The position numbers and the translations under genes are program-made. Of a DNA stretch of 64,000 bases, positions 17,061 through 26,328 are shown one piece after another (within the stretch, counting starts at the first letter, position 1; each line of letters opens with the position of its first letter). The stretch spans positions 62,001 to 126,000 of the forward strand of contig NZ_BONY01000010.1 in the NCBI RefSeq assembly GCF_016862955.1, read 5' to 3'. Origin of the DNA: Rhizocola hellebori (GTDB lineage Bacteria > Actinomycetota > Actinomycetes > Mycobacteriales > Micromonosporaceae). The notes beneath the pieces were generated by a model. The model saw nothing but the letters and a program-made list of their open reading frames with translations. It had not been told where the DNA came from and did not search any database.

Positions 17061-17405
17061 ATGAGCGGCGAAGATCCCACGATCACCGATCCGGAGCTGT
17101 ATCGGGTGGTCTTTGAGAACGATCGGGTGCGCGTCCTGGAATACCGCGACACACCCGGCGACAAGACCCATCCGCACCGTCACCCGGACAGCGTCATGTA
17201 CACGCTGAGCTCCTTCCAGCGGCGCGTTTCCAGCGGAGACCGCTTCGTCGACGTCGATCTCACGCCCGGGCAGGTCCGGTGGGTGGGCGCACAAGACCAT
17301 ATGGGGCACAACATCGGGACCACCGACACGCACGCCATCTTCGTCGAGCTCAAGGAGCCAGGTCCGTCCACATCGGACACATCGCTTGGCCCCGGTGCCG
17401 CCTGA
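17061..17405 (+). CDS. Small cupin-domain protein
   Basis: 114 aa. The single cupin barrel shows HPHRHPDSVMYTLSSF (metal-type His pair) and later GQVRWVGAQDHMGHNIG, then IFVELKEPG. Start ATG 17061 has AGGGG 7 bases upstream. Likely a small metal-binding enzyme or sensor; the substrate is unknown. Placed behind the TetR operator and followed 37 bases later by the VOC gene, so the two may be a TetR-controlled pair. Confidence 0.8.
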   Translation: MSGEDPTITDPELYRVVFENDRVRVLEYRDTPGDKTHPHRHPDSVMYTLSSFQRRVSSGDRFVDVDLTPGQVRWVGAQDHMGHNIGTTDTHAIFVELKEPGPSTSDTSLGPGAA

Positions 17406-17442
17406 CGGGTTAGCCTGAGGGGAAGACCGTGAGGAGGCTGTC

Positions 17443-17826
17443 ATGGCAGTGCACTTCAATCACACCCTCGTCGAGGCCGACGACCGGGACCTCACCGCCG
17501 ATTTCCTCGTCGAACTCCTCGGGCTCGCGCCGGCCGGCAGCTATGGGATGTTCCGGGTGGTCGAGCTCGGCAACGAGGTGTCGCTCGACGTCATGCAGGT
17601 CGGTGGCCCGGTAAAGCCACAGCACTACGCGTTTCTGGTCAGCGAGGCGGAGTTTGACCAGATCTGGGAACGGATCAAGCAGCGCGGGCTTACCTTCTGG
17701 GCCGATCCGCTCCACCAGCATCCGGGACAGATCAACACCCACGACGGCGGGCGAGGGCTCTACTGGAGCGATCCCAACGGGCACAACCTGGAGATCATCA
17801 CGCGGCCCTACGGTGCGGGGCTATAG
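17443..17826 (+). CDS. VOC family (glyoxalase/dioxygenase fold) protein
   Basis: 127 aa. Starts FNHTLVEADDRDLTADFLVELLGL and ends YWSDPNGHNLEIITRPYG, the paired beta-alpha-beta3 VOC pattern with the DPxGHxxEI metal-site Glu. Could be a metal-dependent lyase, dioxygenase or a binding protein. Ends 6 bases inside the convergent LuxR-ATPase gene. Confidence 0.85.
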   Translation: MAVHFNHTLVEADDRDLTADFLVELLGLAPAGSYGMFRVVELGNEVSLDVMQVGGPVKPQHYAFLVSEAEFDQIWERIKQRGLTFWADPLHQHPGQINTHDGGRGLYWSDPNGHNLEIITRPYGAGL

Positions 17827-20817
17827 GCCGTCGCGATGCACGATGGCGGCGGCCTCGCCGCGGTTGGCCGCGCCCAGTTTGGCCAGGATGTTCGACACGT
17901 GCACGCTCACCGTCTTCTCGCTGATGAACAGCTGCTGGGCGATGCGGCGGTTGGTGGCGCCCGAGCGCAGCAGCGCGGCGACCTCCCTTTCCCGGTCGGT
18001 CAGCAGCGGGTGAGCCGCGGCGGTCCCGCGATCGGTCACGGCCGACAGCAGCCTGGTACGGCGCGCCAGCGCCACGATCCCCAGCCGCAACGGTTCCGCG
18101 CCCAGCCGCGCGGCGATCGCGTTGGCCTCCGCGAGCGCGTCCGCGCCTGCCCGCCGCCGGACCTGATCCGGCCTGCGCGCCAGCAGCACCTCAGCCAGAC
18201 GCCATCGTGAATAGGCCAGCGGCCACGGCATGTCCAGCTTGACCCACTGTTGCGCCGCGACCGACCACAACCGAGGATCGCAGTCGCCGCGGATGCGCCC
18301 CAGCTCCGCCCACGACATCGCGATCAGCGCCGCCGCGTCGGGCGGGGGATCGGGTCGCCGGGACATCTCCTCAAGCAGGCCCACCAGGCGGGTCAGGTCG
18401 GCGGGGCGGGTCAGCCCAGCCTCGGCCCGAAGCCCTTGCAACACCAGCCGGCTCAGCAGCGACGTGAACTCGGTGGGCCCCAACAGGTCCAGCTCTGTGC
18501 TGATCCATCGGCTGGCCTGCTCGTACTGGCCCTGCCACAGGCACAGCTCGGAATGGTTGGCGTGCAACATGCTGCGCACGTGGCCGTGCCCGTGCGTCGC
18601 GTAGGCCTGCATGCACGCGTCGAGGAACACCCGGGTGCGATCGAACCTGCCCCGCCACGTGTGCAGGCCGGCCGCAGACAGCCACAGATTGGTCGCGATC
18701 ACCGGCGTGCCGTGCGCGGCGATGTCGGGCTCGTCGGGAAGCGCGGCGTCGGCTTCGTCCCACCGTCCTAACAGGATCAGAGCGTCGACGGCGTCACCCA
18801 GCAGAAGGTTTCCATAGGTGCGGTCCGCGCCGTGCCTGCGCGCGACGTGGGCGCCCTCCATGGCGGTCGCGGCCGCCTCGGCCGTTCGGCCCGCCATCCG
18901 CAGCACGCCCGCGAGGTTGGTGTAGGCCCGGTACAGGTCTTCGCTGTGCCCGAGCCGGGTGGCGATGCCGAGCGCGTCTCGGCATGCGGACAGTCCACTT
19001 TCGACATTGCCCGCCATCGCCTCGCAGTAGCCCAACGACTGCAACGCCCGGCCTTCCTCGCGTTGCGCGCCAGCGGAACGCGCCACCTGCAACGCCTCCT
19101 CGCACCACGCTGCGGCGTCAGGCCGGTCGGCGTAGGTGAGCGCCCCGGCCAACCCGGTGAGCGCGCGGGCCCGCTGCGCCGAAGCGCCCGCCGGAGCGAG
19201 CTGCACCGCGGACTCGTAGGCGCCGATCGACTCGGTCTCGGCGTTCCCGTTGGCCCACAGGTACCGGCCGAGCCGCTCATACAGCGTCCCGGCCCGCACC
19301 GTGTCCGCCGCGCACCGCCGCAAAGCGTTTCGGGTGGCCGCGATGGCGTAGCCGGTGTCGCCGTCCAGGAATGCCGCCTCGGCGGCGTGCCGGCACAGCT
19401 CGACAAAATCCAGTGGCGACAGCGAATGCGCCGGCGGCGCCTCGTCCCACAGCTGGATGGCGCGATCGAAATGGCGGCACGCTTCGGATTGGGCGAACAA
19501 ACCCTCCGCCGCCAGCCCGGCCTCGACACAGGCGATCAGCCCGCGCACCGGATCCCCAGCCTCACACCAGTGGTAGGCGGTCTCGGCCGCGTCGGATGCC
19601 CGCCCGGTCAAGGCTTCGGCGTATGCCCGGTGCAGCCTGACCCGTTCCTGCGGCAGCGCCTCGGCCACCAGGGCTTCGGCCACCAGCGCGTGCCGGAAAG
19701 CGTAGCCCCGCTCGACGGCGATCAGAAGATGTTCGTCGACGACGGTTCGCAGCTGGCTCAACAACATTTCCTCGGCAGTGCCGAGGACGGCAGCCAACAG
19801 CTCGTGCTGGGCGGTGCGGCCCGCCACCGCGACGGCCAGCAGCAGGTGGCGCTGCGCGGAATTGAGGCGCCGCACGCGTTGCAGCAGAATGTCGCGGGTA
19901 CCCTGCGGGAGCGGGCCGGTCGACGCACCCGCAGCCAGAACCTCTTCCACGAGAAAAGGATTTCCACCGCATCGGGCGTGCATCCTCGCGGCGAGCTCGT
20001 CAGCGACCGGCGCACTGAGGATGCCGGCCATCTGATCAGCGACCTGCCCCGGCCCGAGCCCCCCGAGCTCTATCCGCTCAGCTCCGGCCCGGCTCAGCTC
20101 AGCCAGCAACGCCCGCAGCGGATGCTGATCGGGCAGCTCGTCGCTGCGGCATGTGCCGATGAGCAGCATCCTGCCTTCCTGGTGACGCATTCCGTGTACC
20201 AGATAGGAAAGCAGCGATCGGGAGGAAGCGTCGGCCCAATGCAGGTCCTCCAGCACCACCACCATCGTGGCGTTCTCCGCCGCCGCGAACAACAGACGCC
20301 GCAACGTCGCAAACAAACGCGCCTGATCAGCGTGCCCTTCCAGCGCCACACCAGAAACCGCTTCGTGCGCCTCGCCGGTAGACGCCTCACGCGGCGTGGC
20401 AGGGGTGAGGCGCTGCGGCATGGGCATCGGTGGGCGCGGCGTGGGCAGAACCTCCTGGCTTTGCGTGGTGGGGGCGGGATTGGGTGGGGGCTGGCCGGAT
20501 AGCAGCGCGGCTAGGACGGTGGCTTCGGATTGGGGTAGTTCTGGCAGATCGCGTGCCAGGGAGCGCAGCATCTCGCCGACGGGAGCCAGGGGCTGCAGGC
20601 CCTCGGCCAGGGGGACGCACCCGCCGCGGACCACCCTGACCTTGTCGCCGACACCGGCCAGGAACTCGTTGAGCAGGCGGGTCTTGCCGATTCCGGCCTC
20701 GCCGGTGACTATCACGGCGGCGGGTGAGCCCTTTTGCGCGCGCGCGAGGCCGTCGCGCAGCCGGTCAAGCTCCGCTGAGCGGCCGACCATTTCCGGGCAA
20801 GTCACGCGCTGGCGCAC
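17821..20817 (-). CDS. Large LuxR-family ATPase regulator (LAL type)
   Basis: 998 aa. N-terminal AAA/NACHT-like domain: MVGRSAELDRLRDGL, Walker A VTGEAGIGKTRLL, Walker B VVVLEDLHWAD. The middle is TPR-like helical repeats (for example RALTGLAGALTYADR, GRALQSLGYCEAMAG). The C-terminus is a LuxR helix-turn-helix: LTDREREVAALLRSGATNRR and QQLFISEKTVSVHVSNILAK. Such proteins are ATP- and ligand-dependent activators, often in secondary metabolism. GTG 20817 or GTG 20805 may start it. It is divergent from the rhodanese gene; a GTCACG...CGTGAC repeat (20801-20834) spans the start. Confidence 0.95.
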   Translation of the reverse strand: MRQRVTCPEMVGRSAELDRLRDGLARAQKGSPAAVIVTGEAGIGKTRLLNEFLAGVGDKVRVVRGGCVPLAEGLQPLAPVGEMLRSLARDLPELPQSEATVLAALLSGQPPPNPAPTTQSQEVLPTPRPPMPMPQRLTPATPREASTGEAHEAVSGVALEGHADQARLFATLRRLLFAAAENATMVVVLEDLHWADASSRSLLSYLVHGMRHQEGRMLLIGTCRSDELPDQHPLRALLAELSRAGAERIELGGLGPGQVADQMAGILSAPVADELAARMHARCGGNPFLVEEVLAAGASTGPLPQGTRDILLQRVRRLNSAQRHLLLAVAVAGRTAQHELLAAVLGTAEEMLLSQLRTVVDEHLLIAVERGYAFRHALVAEALVAEALPQERVRLHRAYAEALTGRASDAAETAYHWCEAGDPVRGLIACVEAGLAAEGLFAQSEACRHFDRAIQLWDEAPPAHSLSPLDFVELCRHAAEAAFLDGDTGYAIAATRNALRRCAADTVRAGTLYERLGRYLWANGNAETESIGAYESAVQLAPAGASAQRARALTGLAGALTYADRPDAAAWCEEALQVARSAGAQREEGRALQSLGYCEAMAGNVESGLSACRDALGIATRLGHSEDLYRAYTNLAGVLRMAGRTAEAAATAMEGAHVARRHGADRTYGNLLLGDAVDALILLGRWDEADAALPDEPDIAAHGTPVIATNLWLSAAGLHTWRGRFDRTRVFLDACMQAYATHGHGHVRSMLHANHSELCLWQGQYEQASRWISTELDLLGPTEFTSLLSRLVLQGLRAEAGLTRPADLTRLVGLLEEMSRRPDPPPDAAALIAMSWAELGRIRGDCDPRLWSVAAQQWVKLDMPWPLAYSRWRLAEVLLARRPDQVRRRAGADALAEANAIAARLGAEPLRLGIVALARRTRLLSAVTDRGTAAAHPLLTDREREVAALLRSGATNRRIAQQLFISEKTVSVHVSNILAKLGAANRGEAAAIVHRDGL

Positions 20818-20834
20818 AACTCATTATTCGTGAC
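20801..20834. promoter_or_regulatory. Inverted repeat over the LAL regulator start
   Basis: GTCACG (20801-20806) and CGTGAC (20829-20834) form a 6-bp inverted repeat with a 22-base spacer in the divergent region of the LuxR-ATPase and rhodanese genes. Weak evidence for a regulator site. Confidence 0.25.
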
Positions 20835-20953
20835 ATTGGCCGTCTCGATCTGTCGGCGAAGCGACTCAGGGCTCGAATAGGGAGATCTTCTGATGTGCGG
20901 ATCACGCCCAGCTCAGTACCGTCGCAACGTTCTAATGCCGTGGTAAGGAGCGA

Positions 20954-21793
<840 letters not shown>

Positions 21794-21798
21794 GCGCC

Positions 21799-22545
21799 AT
21801 GCGCAGACCCGTGGGCGTGGCGTTGACGGTCGCGGCTGGTTGCGTGCTGGCGGTGGGTGCGGCGACGACGGCCCACGCGGCCGACATCGTGAGCCCGGCG
21901 GGGGCTTGTGTGGCGAGCGCGACCTGGAAGACGGGCGGGGTGAGCAAGACCTCGACCGCGCTGACCGGCGAGGACATCATCGAGATCCCGCGCGCCGACA
22001 CGGTGTCGTGGCAGGGCACTGTGGTGGGGCCGGCCGCGGCTTCGCGGGAGGTGGCCGGGCATGTGGCGCTGGCGTTGCCGCCTCCGTTCGGCTCAATCGA
22101 TCTGGGCCGGTGGCAAGGAAACGCGGCCGAGGCGCAACGGTCGGGAACCTACACCTACGACCTTCCATCGGTGGTACCAGCCGGGGTGGTCTTGGACCTG
22201 CGGGCCACCCACGACGAGAACGGTCAGCGGCACTGCACCGCGCAGGTCGGTGTGGTCATCGCCGGCGGGGCCTTCGACAGTCCGCTCATCTGGGTCGCGC
22301 TTGCCGGGCTCGTCCTCTTCGCGGCCGCGCTGGCCCTGCTCGGCCGGTCGCGCACACCACCGGGCGCCGGCCGCATCGTCTCCGGCGCCTTGCTGGGCTT
22401 GCCCTTGGGGCTGTTCCTCGGCTTGGCCCTCGTCCTTCTCGGAGTGGTTCCGCTGGCCAGCCCACTGGTCACCGTGCTGCTCGGGCTCGGTGTGGTGGCC
22501 GGCGCGGTGTGGGTCCGGTGGTCGCCCATCCGGCCGTCCGTCTAG
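21799..22545 (+). CDS. Exported membrane protein of unknown function
   Basis: 248 aa from ATG 21799 (GTG 21790 also possible). Signal peptide RRPVGVALTVAAGCVLAVGA, then an extracellular beta-rich domain of ~125 residues with one Cys near the start (GACVAS) and one late (HCTAQ), then three to four hydrophobic segments from DSPLIWVALAGLVLFAAALA on. No known family recognised. Coupled to the rhodanese gene and closed by a strong bidirectional terminator. Confidence 0.75.
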   Translation: MRRPVGVALTVAAGCVLAVGAATTAHAADIVSPAGACVASATWKTGGVSKTSTALTGEDIIEIPRADTVSWQGTVVGPAAASREVAGHVALALPPPFGSIDLGRWQGNAAEAQRSGTYTYDLPSVVPAGVVLDLRATHDENGQRHCTAQVGVVIAGGAFDSPLIWVALAGLVLFAAALALLGRSRTPPGAGRIVSGALLGLPLGLFLGLALVLLGVVPLASPLVTVLLGLGVVAGAVWVRWSPIRPSV

Positions 22546-22553
22546 CCACATCT

Positions 22554-22582
22554 GGCTGGGAAAGGCTCGGCCTTTCCCAGCC
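22554..22582. terminator. Bidirectional terminator between convergent genes
   Basis: GGCTGGGAAAGG (22554-22565) and CCTTTCCCAGCC (22571-22582) pair perfectly over 12 bp around CTCGG. It sits exactly between the stop codons of the genes ending at 22545 (+) and 22585 (-). Confidence 0.8.
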
Positions 22583-22584
22583 GG

Positions 22585-23298
22585 TCACGCCAAGCTGGAA
22601 AGCACGGTGCCCAGGGCTGTTTCGACGGCGTCGCGTGACTCTTCACCGGGATCGAGGTAGTCGAATCCGTGTCGGCCGTTCGGCACGTCGATGATCTCAA
22701 GACGACAGTTCGCGGCGTCGGCGGCGTCGACGAAGGCCTGCACCCCGGCGGCGATGAGCTCATGTTCGCGTCCGGCCCGGGTCAGCACGATAGGCATCTT
22801 GCCGCAGTCGCCGACCGTGGTGGTGGGGTGGAAACGCGGCTCGACGGGCCAGCCGGGCAGGGGAGCCAGCACCGGGTAGGTGGCGGCGACACAACGCAGC
22901 CAGTCCGGCGGCCGGTTCACCCAATCGGCCATCAGCAACGCGCCGCCGGAGAAGAACCATAGCGCCACGCGGTCTGCGTCGGCCCGGGGATCGGCCCGGA
23001 CGGTGTCGATGGCCTGCTGCACCTGCGCCGCGACGAGCGGGTAGTCGGCCGGGGTGTGCAGCCGATGGGCCACAACGGCTCCGAGCACGCCAGCCGCGGC
23101 CGCCATGGCCCCGTACCCGGCAAAGACTGGCCATTCATGTGGCCTCGGTGTCACCGCTGCGGGCAGCGGGCCGCCGTGGACAAACACGATCGCCGGCCGG
23201 GGTTCATCCGCCTCCGGCAGGTAGAGGTCCACTGTGCCGTGGCGTTCCTTGCGGCTTGCCTTGATCTGCATGACAAACGGATTCAGATGATCTTCCAT
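22585..23298 (-). CDS. Alpha/beta hydrolase (dienelactone-hydrolase-like)
   Basis: 237 aa. Oxyanion loop VFVHGGPLPA, nucleophile elbow LWFFSGGALL (Ser in FSGG), and catalytic His in PNGRHGFDYLD. An esterase or peptidase-type serine hydrolase; substrate unknown. Start 23298 has AGGAGG 11 bases upstream; an ATG 30 bases further up lacks it. Confidence 0.8.
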   Translation of the reverse strand: MEDHLNPFVMQIKASRKERHGTVDLYLPEADEPRPAIVFVHGGPLPAAVTPRPHEWPVFAGYGAMAAAAGVLGAVVAHRLHTPADYPLVAAQVQQAIDTVRADPRADADRVALWFFSGGALLMADWVNRPPDWLRCVAATYPVLAPLPGWPVEPRFHPTTTVGDCGKMPIVLTRAGREHELIAAGVQAFVDAADAANCRLEIIDVPNGRHGFDYLDPGEESRDAVETALGTVLSSLA

Positions 23299-23355
23299 GT
23301 GTTTCACCGCCTCCTGTCCGCCAGCCAATGTACTCCGAACGCGAGCAACGCCAAC

Positions 23356-23440
23356 TCATTCCTCATGCGCGGTGCTCAGGTAGGCCGCGAAGCGCTTTGC
23401 CACGTGCGCGCGACCTCGGCTCGACGGCGACACTCAGTCC
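23356..23440 (-). pseudogene. Possible gene-tail remnant
   Basis: On the minus strand a short frame gives GRAHVAKRFAAYLSTAHEE followed by a stop at 23356-23358, which looks like a natural protein C-terminus, but nothing coherent precedes it. Possibly debris of a lost gene; could be chance. Confidence 0.2.
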
Positions 23441-23495
23441 CTGGTGAACTCGGCTGAGAGCGCTTCACCCGCATAGCCTTTCGCAGGAAGCAACG

Positions 23496-23530
23496 GTGGC
23501 CAAGGTTGGCTTTCCGCCTTGGCCACTTTA
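23496..23530 (+). terminator. Hairpin upstream of META lipoprotein gene
   Basis: GTGGCCAAGG (23496-23505) and CCTTGGCCAC (23517-23526) form a 10-bp stem, followed by TTTAT. It lies 50 bases upstream of a start codon with no complete gene before it, so it is either the leftover terminator of a lost gene or an attenuator of the lipoprotein mRNA. Confidence 0.5.
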
Positions 23531-23580
23531 TATCGCGGTACCAAGGGAACTCGCAGTGCTTCGAGGAGGTCAAAGTCATC

Positions 23581-24339
23581 ATGATTATGCGTTCCGGGCT
23601 GGCCGTGACCCTGCTGGTGCTGTCGGCGTGCAGCGGCCTGGGTGGCGGTGCGGGCTCGCAGTTCGTCGGGCGCACGTTCCTGTCGACCGAGGTCACCGGC
23701 CACACCCTGGCCGACAGCACCCGGCTGCAGCTCGCCTTCCCCGAAGCGGGCAAGCTGACCGCGCAGGCCGGATGTAACCACCTGTTCGGCGATGTCAGCT
23801 TCGACGGCGACCACATGAAGGTCGCCGAGATGGGCAGCACCACGCTGGGCTGCGACGAGGCCCGGCACAAGCAGGACGCCTGGCTGTCGGCGTTTCTGAA
23901 GGCAGGCCCCAAATTCACCGTCAACGGCGACGAGCTGGTCCTCACCGGCGAGACAGAGACGATCAAGCTCGTCGACAAGTCGGCGAGCCAGCCGGACAAG
24001 CCGTTGCAGGGGACGAAATGGATGGTGCAGTCACTGGTCGACGGCCAGTCGGCGGGGTCCGTTCCGCAGGGCACACCGGCGTTCCTGCGTTTCGACGGGG
24101 AGACGGTCACCGGCGACGCCGGCTGCAACCAGCTGAGCGGCAAGGCCGTCCAGACCCCGGGCGCCATAACCTTCTCCGACCTCAAGACCACCAAAAAGGC
24201 GTGTGCCGGGGACGGCGCGGCAGTGGAGGCGGCGATGCTCGGCGCGCTCAGCGGGCAGGTGACCGCGAAGATTGACGGCGACCTGCTGGAGCTGCGCAAC
24301 GCCAACGGAAAGGGCTTGCAGCTGCGCGCGGCGCCCTGA
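23581..24339 (+). CDS. META-domain lipoprotein (HslJ-like)
   Basis: 252 aa. Lipoprotein signal MIMRSGLAVTLLVLSAC with lipobox LSAC. Two META domains: FVGRTFLSTEVTGHTL...QAGCNHLFGDVSFDG and LQGTKWMVQSLVDGQ...GDAGCNQLSGKA, each with the typical GCN turn and a later Cys. GAGGAGG lies 11 bases before ATG 23581. Surface lipoprotein, possibly envelope-stress related like HslJ; this is family inference. Confidence 0.88.
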   Translation: MIMRSGLAVTLLVLSACSGLGGGAGSQFVGRTFLSTEVTGHTLADSTRLQLAFPEAGKLTAQAGCNHLFGDVSFDGDHMKVAEMGSTTLGCDEARHKQDAWLSAFLKAGPKFTVNGDELVLTGETETIKLVDKSASQPDKPLQGTKWMVQSLVDGQSAGSVPQGTPAFLRFDGETVTGDAGCNQLSGKAVQTPGAITFSDLKTTKKACAGDGAAVEAAMLGALSGQVTAKIDGDLLELRNANGKGLQLRAAP

Positions 24340-24348
24340 CCGGTGCGG

Positions 24349-25305
24349 TCACTGACCGGCGAGCTGTTCGACAATGGGGATGGCCGCGTCGACCTCGCCG
24401 AGCATGAACGAGCTGACGCCCAGCAGTGCGCGAAGCGAGCGGATTTTGTCGACCAGTTCGGCGACCGTTCCGATGAACACGTGTGGGGACTGCAAAACGT
24501 CGGCGGTGGTCAGCTCGACCCCGGTGACCCGGCGCAAATTGTCGACGTGCTGCTGCGCCGGCTCAGCGGCCTTCGCGGTGACGACCAGCGGCCCGCCGCT
24601 GGGGTAGAGGTTCAGCTCAAGGCTTTCGAAGCGTTCACCCGCCGCAGCACGGATCCAGGCGACCTTCTCCTGCGCCGCGGCAAGGGTGAGGCTGCCCGGA
24701 TCGGGTGCGGGGACTCCGTTGCCGCCGGGCAGCACACGCGGGGCCAAGCCGACCGTGTCGGCGTGCCGGGCCGCCAGCGTGAGCAGCCGGCGCGCGCCGC
24801 CACCGATGAACAGCGGGGGATGGGGCTGCTGCACCGGTTTCGGGTACCCGTCATGGTGGTCCAAGGCGTAGAACTTTCCTTGGTACGAAAAGGGATCCGG
24901 GCCGAAACAGCCCTTGAGCACGTCGACCGCCTCGGCGAGCCGGTCGACGCGGCGGGCGGCCGGCTCGAAAGGTATGCCGACAGCCTCGTGTTCCAGGCGA
25001 TTCCACCCGGCGCCGATGCCGACTTCGAGGCGGCCGCCGGAGAGCACGTCGAGGCTGGCAAGGTCCTGCGCCAGCACGGCCGGGTGGCGCAGCGCGGCGT
25101 TGAGCACGAAAGGCATGATCCGCAACTGTTGGGTCACGGCGGCCACCGTGGCCAGAACAGGTATCGGGGCGTGCTGTTTAAGCAGATGATCCGGCAGGAC
25201 CAGTCCGGTGAACCCGGCCGCCTCGGCCCGGCGGGCAGTCTCCGCGATCTCGCCGATGCCGACCGGACCGGCGGCCGCGAGGCCGAAGAAACGGAAGGGA
25301 CGCAT
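24349..25305 (-). CDS. LLM-class F420-dependent oxidoreductase
   Basis: 318 aa luciferase-like TIM barrel. Motifs: RFFGLAAAGPVGIGEIAETA, LASLDVLSGGRLEVGIGAGW and PLFIGGGARRLLTLAARHAD, as in the F420-dependent MSMEG_2256/Rv2161c-type subfamily. Redox enzyme using F420 or flavin; substrate not known. It is 42 bases downstream of the sigma factor gene in the same direction, so probably third in that operon. Confidence 0.88.
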   Translation of the reverse strand: MRPFRFFGLAAAGPVGIGEIAETARRAEAAGFTGLVLPDHLLKQHAPIPVLATVAAVTQQLRIMPFVLNAALRHPAVLAQDLASLDVLSGGRLEVGIGAGWNRLEHEAVGIPFEPAARRVDRLAEAVDVLKGCFGPDPFSYQGKFYALDHHDGYPKPVQQPHPPLFIGGGARRLLTLAARHADTVGLAPRVLPGGNGVPAPDPGSLTLAAAQEKVAWIRAAAGERFESLELNLYPSGGPLVVTAKAAEPAQQHVDNLRRVTGVELTTADVLQSPHVFIGTVAELVDKIRSLRALLGVSSFMLGEVDAAIPIVEQLAGQ

Positions 25306-25347
25306 GCCACAATCGTGCCCCAGCCGCCGCGGATGCGTGGTCCCGGG

Positions 25348-26328
25348 CTAGGCCGCGGGCGGCAGGCCGAACTTCGCCACCAGGTCCGCCCCTCCACCGA
25401 AGACGACAATGCGGGTGATGCCGGTGTCCGTGGTGGTGAGGGCGCCGATGCCGAACGCGCGGTGGACTCCGTCGCCGTCGCGCCGGTAGGCCGCCGCGGC
25501 AGGCTGCCCATTGGCGGCGATCGGGATCATCCGCCAATCTCCGGCGGTTCCGATGACGTGGGTGAGGAAACGCAGACATGTGCCACGACCCGAGAACCAG
25601 GTGCTGGTGCCGACGAGCTCGATGGCGGCGTCAGCGCGCAGCGCTCGCTCCAGCGCGGCGATGTCGGCGTTTTCGAAGCCCGCGATGTACTGGTCGAGTA
25701 GCTCCTTGGCGCGTGGCTCGGTCGGCTCGCAGAGCTTTTCGCGCTGGGGGGCGACCTCGTCGAGACGCAGGCGTGCCCGTTGCAGCATGCCTTTGACCGC
25801 TGCCGTCGTCGTGTCCAGCATGGCGGCGACTTCCGCTGTGGGAAAGGCAAGCACCTCCCGCAGCATCAGTACGGCCCGCTGGCGCGGCGGCAGATATTGG
25901 AGACTGGCAATGACGGCCAGGCGCAGGCTCTCCCGCCCGGCGACGATCGCCGCCGGATCAGCCGACTGCCAATCCGCAGCGGAATCGGGAATCGGCTGCA
26001 GCCAGGCGATGTCGGGGGCCGCCACCGGCGGCGCATCGGGATCGCCGGTGGGACCGGCCAGCCCGGACGGCAGTGCCCGTCGCTTGCGCTGGTCCAGCGC
26101 GGTCAGGCAGGCGTTGGTGGCGATGCTATACAGCCAGACCCGCAGCGAGGAGCGCCCCTCGAAGGTGGCGTAGGACCGCCACGCCCGCAGATACGTTTCC
26201 TGGACCAGGTCTTCGGCTTCGTCGGCCGATCCGAGCATGCGGTAGCAGTGCGCGATCAGCTCGCGCCGAAACGGCTCGGCGCGGCTGGCGAACTCGTCGG
26301 CCTGGGAAGTCGCTTTCACCGCTCGCAT
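25348..26328 (-). CDS. SigG-type ECF sigma factor with SnoaL-like C-terminal domain
   Basis: 326 aa. Region 2: RRELIAHCYRMLGSADEAED and LVQETYLRAWRSYATFEG; region 4: LQYLPPRQRAVLMLREVLAF then TAEVAAMLDTTTAAVKGMLQ. A C-terminal SnoaL-like domain (ELLDQYIAGFENADIAALER) replaces a partner anti-sigma in this class, and none is encoded nearby. Directs RNA polymerase to specific promoters. Its start overlaps the end of the upstream hydrolase gene by 13 bases, indicating translational coupling. Confidence 0.92.
   Translation of the reverse strand: MRAVKATSQADEFASRAEPFRRELIAHCYRMLGSADEAEDLVQETYLRAWRSYATFEGRSSLRVWLYSIATNACLTALDQRKRRALPSGLAGPTGDPDAPPVAAPDIAWLQPIPDSAADWQSADPAAIVAGRESLRLAVIASLQYLPPRQRAVLMLREVLAFPTAEVAAMLDTTTAAVKGMLQRARLRLDEVAPQREKLCEPTEPRAKELLDQYIAGFENADIAALERALRADAAIELVGTSTWFSGRGTCLRFLTHVIGTAGDWRMIPIAANGQPAAAAYRRDGDGVHRAFGIGALTTTDTGITRIVVFGGGADLVAKFGLPPAA

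Noticed and set aside
18832-20502. Long open frame opposite the LuxR-ATPase gene
   Set aside because: Antisense shadow; composition low-complexity and no coherent fold.
24343-25701. Long open frame opposite the LLM oxidoreductase and sigma genes
   Set aside because: Covers two clear minus-strand genes; shadow.
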